A stretch of 64,000 nt of DNA from contig CANFEB010000002.1 of NCBI GenBank assembly GCA_947445775.1, positions 82,175 to 146,174 on the forward strand, read 5' to 3'. The notes beneath the pieces were generated by a model that saw only the letters and a program-made list of their open reading frames with translations, was not told the DNA's origin and made no database searches. Each line of letters opens with the position of its first letter. The stretch's first letter is position 1. Both the position numbers and the translations under genes were made by a program. The stretch is from Oligoflexales bacterium (GTDB taxonomy: Bacteria > Bdellovibrionota_B > Oligoflexia > Oligoflexales > RGVZ01). Positions 1 through 7,826 of this stretch are shown in pieces.

Positions 1-2
1 AC

Positions 3-71
3 CTCTCGTCGATTGCCAATCCGGAGTCGGTGGCTGCCGTGACCGAAGTCAAAACCAGGATTTTTGGATAA
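3..71 (+). CDS. C-terminal end of a gene cut by the window edge
   Basis: An open frame enters from the left edge and gives 22 residues (LSSIANPESVAAVTEVKT followed by RIFG) before TAA at 69-71. The other two forward frames hit stops that do not fit the next gene as well. The composition looks like a normal protein C-terminus. The stop lies 4 bases before the next likely start, so this gene probably heads the operon that continues into the ABC exporter. The family cannot be recognised from so few residues. Confidence 0.4.
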   Translation, partial: LSSIANPESVAAVTEVKTRIFG

Positions 72-75
72 ATTT

Positions 76-321
76 ATGACTAAATCGATGACTAAATCTA
101 CTCCTTCGACCTATCAGGCCAGTACCGACAGCATGCCCACCAAGGATTTGCTGAAGGCCCAGCGAAAGCAGGACTACGAAAAAGAAAAAGCCCAGCGCAA
201 GAGGGATAAAGAGGCCGATAAGGCCCGGAAGCTCCAGGCTAAATCGGATACCAAGGCCGAGCGCGACAAGGCGCTGTGGTCTGGGTTGAAGCGTGGCACA
301 ACGTTGGACGGAGACGAGTGA
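76..321 (+). CDS. small basic, highly charged helical protein
   Basis: Encodes about 81 residues. Residues 30-65 are almost entirely Lys, Arg, Glu, Asp, Gln and Ala (KEKAQRKRDKEADKARK), which predicts one long charged helix or coiled coil. There is no signal peptide or membrane segment. ATG at 76 is preferred because it follows the upstream stop directly; TTG at 64 and ATG at 88 are alternatives. Its TGA overlaps the GTG start of the ABC exporter gene, which suggests translational coupling and perhaps a role linked to the exporter. No family is recognised; the coupling argues that it is a real gene. Confidence 0.55.
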   Translation: MTKSMTKSTPSTYQASTDSMPTKDLLKAQRKQDYEKEKAQRKRDKEADKARKLQAKSDTKAERDKALWSGLKRGTTLDGDE

Positions 322-2099
322 ACCCGGCCAACCAGTTTCTTTGGCGCCACATTGTCCAGCGCAAGTGGCTTTATGCAGGTGGGCTACTCAGCCTGCTTCT
401 GACCAGTATTACCGAAGTGATGGCCCCCAAGTTTGCCCAGTGGACGCTGGACGCCGTTAATATTGATAACTCGTTAAATCCTGGCTCTAGCTCCGGCTCT
501 AGCTCTAGCTCTAGTAACCTCCGCGACTCCTTGGCTTGGTTGGCTGTTGCTTTTATTTTCACCGGATTTGCCGGTCTGGCTGGACGCATTGGCTGGCGCC
601 AAACTCTGGCCCGCGCCACTCATGAATCAGGGCGCATGCTGCGAATCCAGTTGTGGGACCAGATTGCCTTTCTGCCTATGCGGTTTTTTCGGGAGGGCAG
701 CCTCGGCGAATTGATGAGCCGCTTCAGCGCTGACGTCAATCAGGCGCGAATGCTGTTCGGGTTCACGCTGGTTTTATGGCTCGATTGTGTTTTTTTCACG
801 GTATTCGCGTTTGCCGCAATGTTTTTGATCAGTTGGCGTGCGGGCCTTGCGTGTATGATTGTTATCGTTGCGGTCCCGGCATTGCTGCGCAACCTGGCCC
901 GGCTTGAATACATGCAACACGAAAAATCCCAGTCGACACTGGCGTCTTTCTCAGACCGGATGGCGCAAAATCTTTCGGCAATCAAGATTCAACGTGCCGG
1001 TGGCACCGAACGGTTTTGGAGTGCCATGCTTGATCGGGGCGCGCGCTTGTATGCAAGCGACCGATTGCGGGTTCTCAAAACGGGGCTCCGGATTTTTCCT
1101 GTGACTTCTGGCGCAAGCCTTGTCTGTGTGGCGGCCGTCATGATCACCGGATGGTTTGACCTTCACACTGGCCGCATCGGGGCCGGCGGCATGTTCGCCT
1201 TGTTTGCTTACGCCACGATGCTGCAATCGCCGCTTTTTGAATTGGCTGATCTTGTGTCGGAGTTGCAACGCGGGCGGGCCAGCCTTGTCCGTGTTTTGGA
1301 AGTGTGCAGAACCGGAAGTATCCTTGGGTCGCCTGAGTCGATCAACGGCGAAATTCTCAATGGGCCGGCAAATCTGCATCAGATTGTCAGGACGCCGGTG
1401 CACGATGTTCAAAAAATCGCGATCCGGGTCCGGCAACTGGTGGTCCATTCGGGTATTTCTGGCCATCAAGGCTTCAGGGCTGGTCCCTTGGATTTCGAGG
1501 TGGCGCCTGGGGAATGGTTGGGGATCTCGGGACGGATTGGCTCTGGTAAATCGTTGCTGTTGGCGACGTTGGCGGGGATTCATCACGAGGCCAGCGGCAC
1601 CATCGAGGCCCAGATGGTCACATTTCAGCCTCAGCGGCCTTTTGTTTTTTCCGGAACAGTCCGCGAAAATCTGGAGCTTGGTGGCCTTGCAGACGATCGC
1701 GGCGATGGCGACGATGCAAAAATCTGGGCCGCCCTTGAAACAGTCGCGTTGGACGAAGAAATTCGCAATATGCCTGGTGGCCTGGAGGCGTACCTCCATG
1801 AAGGCGGCATCAACCTTTCGGGAGGCCAGCGCCAGCGTTTGACCCTCGCACGGGCATTGCTACGCGAATCGCCAGTCATGCTGATGGACGCCCCCCTTTC
1901 TGCCCTCGACGAGCAGACTGAGCAGAAAATTCTTGGAAACCTGCGTCGGCGTCTCATAGCCCGTGCGGTTATCCTCGTTTCGCACCGGCCAGGGGTTCTT
2001 GTCGCGTGCGACCGCATCTTTAAAATGGGAGGTGGAGGTGCCAATGAAGCTGAAAATGAAGCTGAAAATGAAGCGGACCAACAAGCCCTACACTCCTGA
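318..2099 (+). CDS. ABC exporter half-transporter, subunit A (catalytic Glu missing)
   Basis: A 593-residue half-transporter with an N-terminal six-helix membrane domain (about 20-320) and a C-terminal nucleotide-binding domain. Walker A GRIGSGKS is at about 405-412, the Q-loop follows TFQPQRPF, signature LSGGQRQR is at 500-507 and the H-loop His is near 556. Walker B reads VMLMDAPLSALD, so the catalytic Glu after the Asp is replaced by Ala. GTG at 318 is chosen because it makes a GTGA overlap with the preceding stop; the frame is open from 276, but that would bury the start in the upstream gene. The first periplasmic loop contains a Ser/Gly run (SSSGSSSSSS). It pairs with the next gene as a heterodimer. 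The substrate is unknown (lipid, peptide or drug). Confidence 0.9.
   Translation: MNPANQFLWRHIVQRKWLYAGGLLSLLLTSITEVMAPKFAQWTLDAVNIDNSLNPGSSSGSSSSSSNLRDSLAWLAVAFIFTGFAGLAGRIGWRQTLARATHESGRMLRIQLWDQIAFLPMRFFREGSLGELMSRFSADVNQARMLFGFTLVLWLDCVFFTVFAFAAMFLISWRAGLACMIVIVAVPALLRNLARLEYMQHEKSQSTLASFSDRMAQNLSAIKIQRAGGTERFWSAMLDRGARLYASDRLRVLKTGLRIFPVTSGASLVCVAAVMITGWFDLHTGRIGAGGMFALFAYATMLQSPLFELADLVSELQRGRASLVRVLEVCRTGSILGSPESINGEILNGPANLHQIVRTPVHDVQKIAIRVRQLVVHSGISGHQGFRAGPLDFEVAPGEWLGISGRIGSGKSLLLATLAGIHHEASGTIEAQMVTFQPQRPFVFSGTVRENLELGGLADDRGDGDDAKIWAALETVALDEEIRNMPGGLEAYLHEGGINLSGGQRQRLTLARALLRESPVMLMDAPLSALDEQTEQKILGNLRRRLIARAVILVSHRPGVLVACDRIFKMGGGGANEAENEAENEADQQALHS
483..515. repeat. hexamer microsatellite (CTCTAG) inside the ABC subunit A gene
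   Basis: GGCTCTAGCTCC followed by repeats of CTCTAG encodes a Ser/Gly linker in the predicted first extracytoplasmic loop of the exporter. The unit is a multiple of three, so gain or loss keeps the frame. Confidence 0.7.
2043..2074. repeat. 12-bp tandem repeat read in two overlapping genes
   Basis: The unit AATGAAGCTGAA occurs two and two-thirds times where the two ABC genes overlap. In the frame of subunit A it gives the acidic tail ENEAENEAENEA. In the frame of subunit B it gives the basic start MKLKMKLKMK. It also provides three in-frame ATG codons for subunit B. Upstream, GGAGGTGGAGGT at 2028-2039 is a strong Shine-Dalgarno sequence for ATG 2044. Confidence 0.85.
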
Positions 2100-3870
2100 A
2101 TCGGCTCATAATCGTCCAGTCCCCGATGCCGTAGGGATTCGGGCCCTTTGGAATCTCGCCGGCAAGTCGAAATCTGCCATGGGGTTGGCTGCGGCAATTT
2201 TAATGCTGGCGGCGGCATTTGCCACGACGGCCTCATGGGTGATGGGGATCGGAATTGACGCAATCATTTCCCGTCAATGGAATGAAACGCTGCTCTATGG
2301 CCTGGCGTTTCTTTCCTTCGAGTGTTTTGGGGTGGCTCTGCAATATTTTGGGCGTCGACGCCTGGCGGTGGTCACGACGGAAGTGGCCCTAGATGCGAGA
2401 CTTGATTTGATTCGCAAACAGGCATCATTGCCGATGAGTTACTTTGACCAGCAGCCAATCGGCCGCATCCTGACGCGCCTGACCAACGATGTTGAAGGGA
2501 TCGAAGGATTTTTTGGTGGCACCCTGGCCCGTATGATGATCGCCGTGATTCAAATGATTTCGGTGTTTGCCGGACTTTTGATGCTGGACTTTAGGTTTGG
2601 AGCCATCACGATTCTTACAAGTGTGCCGGCGTTGGTGCTGGTCTTTACCCTCAATGCGCCCGTGCGTCGTTGGTTGCGTATTTTCAAATATCATTCCGCT
2701 CACGTCAACAGCCTGTTTGCTGAGTTTGTCAGTGGCATCGCTGTGCTGCGAACTTATTCATTAGAGGCTTGGGCGCGCGGGCGGCTCTCTAAAGCTATTC
2801 AAACGCAGTTCGAGGCTGGTATGCGGGTCCTGCATTGGAACAGCATGGTGCGTCCGGCTGCCGTATTCTTGAGCGCCCTTCCCATGGGGTGGGTGATTTT
2901 GGGGGGCGGCAGCGCCGTGGCGGATGGCACCATGACGCTGGGCACGCTTGCAGTTTTTCTGCGCTTGGCCGAACGTTACGGGACTCCGGTGCGGACTATC
3001 ACGCAGGAAATTCAGGTGATTCAGGAGGCACTGGCCTCGGGCGAGCGCGTTCATGAAATGCTCTCTGAAAAATCAGCCACAAAATCTGGGAGCCTTCGGG
3101 CTGGGGTCAGCGGCGCGGTTTCATTTAAGAATGTTTTTTTGTCCTATGCTCCTGATACGCTGGCAAAATCTGTTTTGCATGACATTTCCTTCGACACTCG
3201 TCCGGGTGAGCGCATTGGTATCGTGGGGCGGACTGGGTCTGGCAAGACATCGCTGGTCAGCTTGATTCCTGGACTTTATGAGCCACACGCTGGTCAGGTC
3301 GTGATTGATGGTGTGCCTCTTGGCCAATGGGACATGGAGTATCTGCGCCGGCAGATCAGTTTTTCGACGCAAGATGCAATCTTGTTCCGGGGGACGTTGC
3401 GAGAAAACCTGCTGGGCTTTCCAGGCACTGATTTTGAGGACTGGAGCAGTGTCGAAGGTGCCTGCCATGAAAGCGGTTTAATGGACCTTATGCAGAAGGA
3501 CCGCTCAGGGCGTTTCAATTTGGGGCTTGATGCCAAGGTTTTCGCGGGCGGCGAGAATTTCAGTTCCGGCGAAAAACAGATCATTGCCTTGACGCGGGCT
3601 CTGGTGACTCGTCCACGTATTTTGATCCTTGATGAGGCGACTGCCAGCATCGATCAGAAACTTGAGGTCAAGGCGATGCAATCCATCGGGCGATTACTCC
3701 CAGATTGCACCTGTTTTATCATTGCCCACAAGTATCAGACCCTGGCCGAGTGTGACCGGATTATCGTCATTGACGATGGACGTCTCATCGCCGACATACC
3801 TTCTGGTTCAGAATATGAAGTTCGCGAGCGGCTTCAGGCCATTAGAGAACCGGTCTCGAATCTCGTTTGA
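2044..3870 (+). CDS. ABC exporter half-transporter, subunit B (degenerate signature motif)
   Basis: A 608-residue half-transporter with a membrane domain at about 40-330 and a nucleotide-binding domain. Walker A GRTGSGKT is at about 395-402 and the Q-loop is in FSTQDAILF. The signature is degenerate (FSSGEKQ, about 506-512), Walker B is canonical (ILILDEATASID, Glu about 531) and the H-loop His is about 562. The start at 2044 is set by the strong GGAGGTGGAGGT upstream; the open frame runs back to 1963 inside subunit A. The defects are complementary to subunit A: B's Walker A/B plus A's LSGGQ give one good ATP site, and the reverse pairing gives the degenerate site. This is the pattern of heterodimeric exporters such as TM287/288 and BmrCD. 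Confidence 0.9.
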   Translation: MKLKMKLKMKRTNKPYTPESAHNRPVPDAVGIRALWNLAGKSKSAMGLAAAILMLAAAFATTASWVMGIGIDAIISRQWNETLLYGLAFLSFECFGVALQYFGRRRLAVVTTEVALDARLDLIRKQASLPMSYFDQQPIGRILTRLTNDVEGIEGFFGGTLARMMIAVIQMISVFAGLLMLDFRFGAITILTSVPALVLVFTLNAPVRRWLRIFKYHSAHVNSLFAEFVSGIAVLRTYSLEAWARGRLSKAIQTQFEAGMRVLHWNSMVRPAAVFLSALPMGWVILGGGSAVADGTMTLGTLAVFLRLAERYGTPVRTITQEIQVIQEALASGERVHEMLSEKSATKSGSLRAGVSGAVSFKNVFLSYAPDTLAKSVLHDISFDTRPGERIGIVGRTGSGKTSLVSLIPGLYEPHAGQVVIDGVPLGQWDMEYLRRQISFSTQDAILFRGTLRENLLGFPGTDFEDWSSVEGACHESGLMDLMQKDRSGRFNLGLDAKVFAGGENFSSGEKQIIALTRALVTRPRILILDEATASIDQKLEVKAMQSIGRLLPDCTCFIIAHKYQTLAECDRIIVIDDGRLIADIPSGSEYEVRERLQAIREPVSNLV

Positions 3871-4311
3871 AAGGGATTTGTGGCTAACCGGATGGATCCA
3901 TTGCGCTGCGACATCGCCGGCTGGAATCAATACAAAATCCCGCTCAAGCATCCGGGCGTGAGGAATTTGCAGGAATTCTAAATCAATCTGAATTGGTTGC
4001 CCGACGCCATCGCGAGCCAAGATGATGTCGAGATCCATGGTTCGGTTCCCCCAGTGGACGCTCCGCTCCCGCCCTAGGGATATTTCAATTTCCAACAACA
4101 CTTTTAGAAGTGAATGCGGGTCTAGCTTGGAGGCAAGCACGAGGGCGCCATTAAGAAAGGGCTTATCGGCGGCACCAATGGGATCAGTGGCGTAGAGATG
4201 AGAGCGGCCGTGGATTTTTCCGCAGCGGGCTTCAATCAAACGGGCGGCCTGCCGGATCAAATCCAGCCGGTCGCCCATGTTCGAACCTATGGCAATCAGA
4301 TATTCGTTCAC
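3808..4311 (-). CDS. folK: 2-amino-4-hydroxy-6-hydroxymethyldihydropteridine pyrophosphokinase
   Basis: HPPK transfers pyrophosphate from ATP to the hydroxymethyl pterin, just before dihydropteroate synthase in folate synthesis. The 167-residue length fits the family. Visible signatures are IAIGSNMGDR near the N-terminus, F-N-G-A in the pterin loop, the hallmark HWGNRTMDLDI and IPHARMLERDFVL. GTG at 4311 is chosen because it overlaps the upstream protease stop (GTGA) and places the GSN motif at the usual distance; the open frame extends to 4428 but lies inside the protease gene. Its last 63 bases overlap, tail to tail, the end of ABC subunit B on the other strand. Confidence 0.93.
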   Translation of the reverse strand: MNEYLIAIGSNMGDRLDLIRQAARLIEARCGKIHGRSHLYATDPIGAADKPFLNGALVLASKLDPHSLLKVLLEIEISLGRERSVHWGNRTMDLDIILARDGVGQPIQIDLEFLQIPHARMLERDFVLIPAGDVAAQWIHPVSHKSLSNEIRDRFSNGLKPLANFIF

Positions 4312-5651
4312 TGAATAAACGTTTGTACTTTCAGCTCGACCTCTTGAAGGGTGCCCAAATCGGATGTTGCGGCATCGCGGATGATGACTTGCCAGTTGCC
4401 ATTGGCTGGAAGTTTGCGCAATTGCCACAGTGCCTTGACGGCAACGCCATCCATTCCAAAGGTCCGTTCGATCACCGTTGCGGGGCGAGATGCCGGATTG
4501 TCTGTGGGAGAGTCATCGGGTTTAGAGAAGTGGGACGAATTCCCGAGTGCTCCAAGATAAACCTCAGTGCCGTTTGGGTGGCGCATGCTTACGCGAAGGT
4601 CTCCAGGGTAAGTGTGCTCGATTTTGACGCGGACTCCGATGGCTGCAATTTCGCCGCTCGAAAGAATATTGAGGTCCTGGGTGATGCCTGCGGGATCGTT
4701 GTCAGGAATTGGGGTTGCGAGCCCGGTGATTTTCGCAGCATGGATTTCCGTTGGGCGCTCGTCAATATCCAGATATTCAGCAAATACCGTGGATTTGGTC
4801 ACGTCTTCTCCGCGGCAAGCGTCCTGGGCGCAGACGTTACTCTTGGAGCATCCATTCACATACTGGAAATCCCTTTCGCCACGAACAAGAATTCCTTCAA
4901 TTTCCCTCGTCTCTTCATTGAAGACCGCTGACCCCGAATTGCCACCGTAGGTATCGAGGTTGGCGACAAAGAAAGGCTTGTCGGGATTGGAATTTCTGAC
5001 ACTTGCGTCACCGGCAACTTTGGTCGGCAGGCCGCTTGGATGACCGATGACGAGCAATTTAGTGTCGGATTTCGTTGCTCCCTGTTTTTTGTATTGAAGG
5101 GGCGTGCGACCCGCGACAGGACGATCGAGTCTAACAATGGCAAAGTCCGATTGGGTCTCGTCGTCAACTTCTTGGGCGATAATAGACTTGCAGGTGAAAA
5201 CATTGTCGGACGGGACCGATGACAAATCAGTCGTTGGTTCGTTATAGCCAAAGTCGAAGACGAACGAGGTGCTGTCACAACGGATCTGTGATGTCATGCA
5301 GTGGCCTGCCGTCACCAAAATATCGGGGCCAACGAGAAAGCCTGAACAAAATCCGGCTGTAGGTTGCTCCCTGAATGGCTCGTCCGCGCAAAGCTGCATG
5401 GCATCGCCAAAATTCTCTGAAGCAACGTTCAAGTGACCGGCACGGGAGGCGTGAGGTGTCAGCTTTGAAGTTTCCATCAAGACTGCGGTAGAGCGGGCCA
5501 GAAGGCGCCAGCTCTCGGGTACCTTGGCATCATGAAGGTCTAGGCGGTTATCTTCGCCGTAGACCACTTCAGGGCGTGGATTTGCCGCCTGTGCCGTTGT
5601 AAATACAGTTGAGACAATCGCTAAGGCTGAAAGCAGCGTCCTTGCTGGCAT
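4308..5651 (-). CDS. exported trypsin-like serine protease with C-terminal P/homoB domain
   Basis: A 447-residue exported protein. The signal peptide ends near residue 22 (FTTAQA, then ANP). The chymotrypsin-fold triad is visible: His117 in VTAGHC, Asp169 in SDFAIVRLD and Ser239 in YGGNSGSAVF. The last 120 residues (VRVKIEHTYPGDLRVSM onward) match the P or homoB domain, a jelly roll usually seen in subtilisin-like convertases and in some bacterial secreted proteases. Several Cys pairs suggest disulfides and an extracytoplasmic site. It sits between a metallopeptidase lipoprotein gene and folK in the same orientation, 66 bases after the former. Confidence 0.88.
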   Translation of the reverse strand: MPARTLLSALAIVSTVFTTAQAANPRPEVVYGEDNRLDLHDAKVPESWRLLARSTAVLMETSKLTPHASRAGHLNVASENFGDAMQLCADEPFREQPTAGFCSGFLVGPDILVTAGHCMTSQIRCDSTSFVFDFGYNEPTTDLSSVPSDNVFTCKSIIAQEVDDETQSDFAIVRLDRPVAGRTPLQYKKQGATKSDTKLLVIGHPSGLPTKVAGDASVRNSNPDKPFFVANLDTYGGNSGSAVFNEETREIEGILVRGERDFQYVNGCSKSNVCAQDACRGEDVTKSTVFAEYLDIDERPTEIHAAKITGLATPIPDNDPAGITQDLNILSSGEIAAIGVRVKIEHTYPGDLRVSMRHPNGTEVYLGALGNSSHFSKPDDSPTDNPASRPATVIERTFGMDGVAVKALWQLRKLPANGNWQVIIRDAATSDLGTLQEVELKVQTFIQ

Positions 5652-5717
5652 TTGAAACCCCTGATTTTACGAATTTTTCGAACGTTTTTTTAAGGGTAAC
5701 CAAGGTTGGCCGCGTAG

Positions 5718-6611
5718 TCAAATTTCGTTGATGAAATTTTTTCGGACAAACAGGTTCAATACAGAGGAAACGTTTTTGACTGGAAGTTGATTCAGGATGA
5801 GGTAGCCGGGGGAACTCGGCCACGATGGATCACGATTAAAACCAAATCCAGGAAGTTCGCGAATCAATTGTGGGTTGCTGCCAGTGGCGAGAAAGGCCAA
5901 GGCGTCAGCACAGGCTTCGTCAAAGGCTGCATCAAAGGCTGAGTCAAAGGTTTTGGCATTGGCGTTGGCATTGCGATGTGCGTGCACAACACGTAACTGA
6001 TCAAGCACATGATGGCCCATTTCATGGGCATGAATGAACGGCGCATTCCACAGGTGAACAGTTCCCGGAAGATTTTTTGACGATGGATAAAGGGAAATTC
6101 GTGCCGTGCTGGGATCGTAGGATGCATTGTCTGTGACGAATTTAGAAACCTTACCCCGTGCATCTTCATAGACGGGAAACAAATCAATAGAGACCGGCGG
6201 TAGTGCTTGCCCTGTCAATTCCAGAAACGCGGGGGCTAGGGCAGCGTGCTGGGTGCTTACACTGGAAACAATTTCCTGAAGGATCGAATCCACCTGTTGA
6301 GAACCTTGGCAGTATACAATCGCAGTGGCGGGGCTCGCAATGGAGACAACTTTTGTTGCTGCTGTTGTGACGTGATGCCGTCCCCAAGTGATTTCCCGGA
6401 CAGGACCGCTGGGGGCGAGGCACGGCATTTTGATCATTGGGGAGTGCCGCGATGGGCTATTTGCCGGTAAATTTACGAATAGTTCAGGCGCGGGTTCTGC
6501 ATCGCCTGGAAATCCGCGATTTAATGGCCCGCAGGCTGCCGGCAGAAATAACATCATAGATGCAATCGCGGGCATAGCCGCCGCCGTCAGAATTTTAATT
6601 TTCGCAGGCAA
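5718..6611 (-). CDS. putative zinc metallopeptidase lipoprotein (HExxH)
   Basis: Residues 4-27 form a lipoprotein signal with Lys residues, a hydrophobic core and lipobox LPAAC (Cys27), so envelope anchoring is expected. The zinc motif HEMGH is at 196-200. A likely third ligand, Glu232, lies in DEACADALAF about 32 residues later, as in gluzincin-like peptidases. Between them is a repetitive stretch (NANANA, then FDSAFDAAFDEA) built from short tandem DNA repeats at about 5916-5975. TTG at 6611 is used because it starts a complete lipoprotein signal and lies 7 bases after rodA; ATG at 6575 would lose the positive residues. No named family is recognised. Confidence 0.7.
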   Translation of the reverse strand: MPAKIKILTAAAMPAIASMMLFLPAACGPLNRGFPGDAEPAPELFVNLPANSPSRHSPMIKMPCLAPSGPVREITWGRHHVTTAATKVVSIASPATAIVYCQGSQQVDSILQEIVSSVSTQHAALAPAFLELTGQALPPVSIDLFPVYEDARGKVSKFVTDNASYDPSTARISLYPSSKNLPGTVHLWNAPFIHAHEMGHHVLDQLRVVHAHRNANANAKTFDSAFDAAFDEACADALAFLATGSNPQLIRELPGFGFNRDPSWPSSPGYLILNQLPVKNVSSVLNLFVRKNFINEI

Positions 6612-6617
6612 TGGTTT

Positions 6618-7826
6618 TTAGCCCCGCAAAGTTTTGTTGGCGAATTTTGAAGCGAGGGCTCCAAACGGCTTCACCCGACGAAATAGCCCCAAATTCTCGC
6701 GATCGATCGATATCAGGGAGCCCAGGGCGATACACACGCTCAGATAAGCGGAGCCGCCATAGCTGAACAGTGGCAAGGGAATTCCAACGACCGGGAACAT
6801 ACCCAAAACCATCGAAGCGTTGATGACAAACTCAAGAAACAAAAACGCCGTCAGGCCGATCCCAAGCAGGCTGGTGAACGAATCTTTAGCCTGGCGGGCG
6901 ATTTCGAGGGCGACGTAACTCATGGCGCCAAACAAGACAAAGGTCAGAAAGGCTCCAGCGAAGCCGTGCTCCTCTGCGAATACTGAAAAGATGAAGTCCG
7001 TGTGTCGCTCGGGAAGAAATTGAAGCTGGGTTTGAGTCCCTTGCATGAAGCCCTTGCCCATGATTTGCCCACTGCCGACAGCCACCAGACTTTGGAGCGA
7101 ATGGTAACCACTGCCCCCCGGGTCCAATGCCGGATTGAAGAGGTTTAGGATGCGAAGTTTCTGGTAGTCGTGAAAGAGGCCGAACCAGGCGATGATGAGT
7201 AGGACCAATCCCGTGCTGGCCACGATGATGATGCTTTTGCGGTCAACCTGGACAAAGGCGATTTGTGATACGGAAATCAGGACGCAAATCCCGGCGGTGC
7301 CCAGATCAGGCTGAGGAAAGATCAGCGCAAAAATCAATCCGATCATTCCGGCAAGCAACCACAGATCGCTTAACTTGTAGGCTGCGCGCAACTTGTTGGT
7401 GTAGAAAAATCGTGCTGTCACCAAGGCGGCGGTTACCTTTGCCAGTTCGGAAGGCTGACCACGGAAGCCGGCGAATTCAATCCAACGCTGGGAGCCGCCC
7501 GCGACATCCCCGATCACAAGGACAATGGCCAGTAGGGTGCAGACGAAGCCAAAGATCCAGTAAGCGTAGGTGTTCAACGTGCGTGGCGCGATCAGCCATC
7601 CAAAGGTAAAGAACAGCCCAATTCCCAAGGCTGCATTGCGGATCTGAGAGTAAAAGAAGCTATTGCCGTCGGTGGCACTGTATAGATTCATCAGGCCAAG
7701 CATGACGAGAAGCGCAAAAATCACGCACAGCATCCGCGTGTAGTGTTGATTGGACTCCCGGATGTCACTGCCCAGACTGAGGGCTGTGCCATCAAAGTCG
7801 CTGTTTGTCTTCCGGGTCTTCAGCAT
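6618..7826 (-). CDS. rodA: SEDS peptidoglycan polymerase, rod-shape protein
   Basis: RodA is the lipid II glycosyltransferase of the elongasome and partners with the transpeptidase PBP2. The 402-residue protein has about ten hydrophobic segments and the family landmarks QPSELAKV, FPQPDLGT (with the Asp needed for activity in SEDS proteins), LPERHTDFIFSVFAEEHGF and PLPLFSYGGSA. Upstream GAGGA supports ATG 7826. The start overlaps the 3' end of mrdA by 35 bases, so the pair is probably translationally coupled, as expected for subunits of one enzyme complex. Confidence 0.97.
   Translation of the reverse strand: MLKTRKTNSDFDGTALSLGSDIRESNQHYTRMLCVIFALLVMLGLMNLYSATDGNSFFYSQIRNAALGIGLFFTFGWLIAPRTLNTYAYWIFGFVCTLLAIVLVIGDVAGGSQRWIEFAGFRGQPSELAKVTAALVTARFFYTNKLRAAYKLSDLWLLAGMIGLIFALIFPQPDLGTAGICVLISVSQIAFVQVDRKSIIIVASTGLVLLIIAWFGLFHDYQKLRILNLFNPALDPGGSGYHSLQSLVAVGSGQIMGKGFMQGTQTQLQFLPERHTDFIFSVFAEEHGFAGAFLTFVLFGAMSYVALEIARQAKDSFTSLLGIGLTAFLFLEFVINASMVLGMFPVVGIPLPLFSYGGSAYLSVCIALGSLISIDRENLGLFRRVKPFGALASKFANKTLRG

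Noticed and set aside
951..1799. 282-residue open frame antisense to ABC subunit A
   Set aside because: High GC lengthens antisense frames. It has no family motif or ribosome-binding site, and the plus-strand ABC gene is certain.
4323..4931. Open frames on the plus strand inside the serine protease gene
   Set aside because: They are mirror frames of a gene with a clear triad and signal peptide, and show no recognisable domain.
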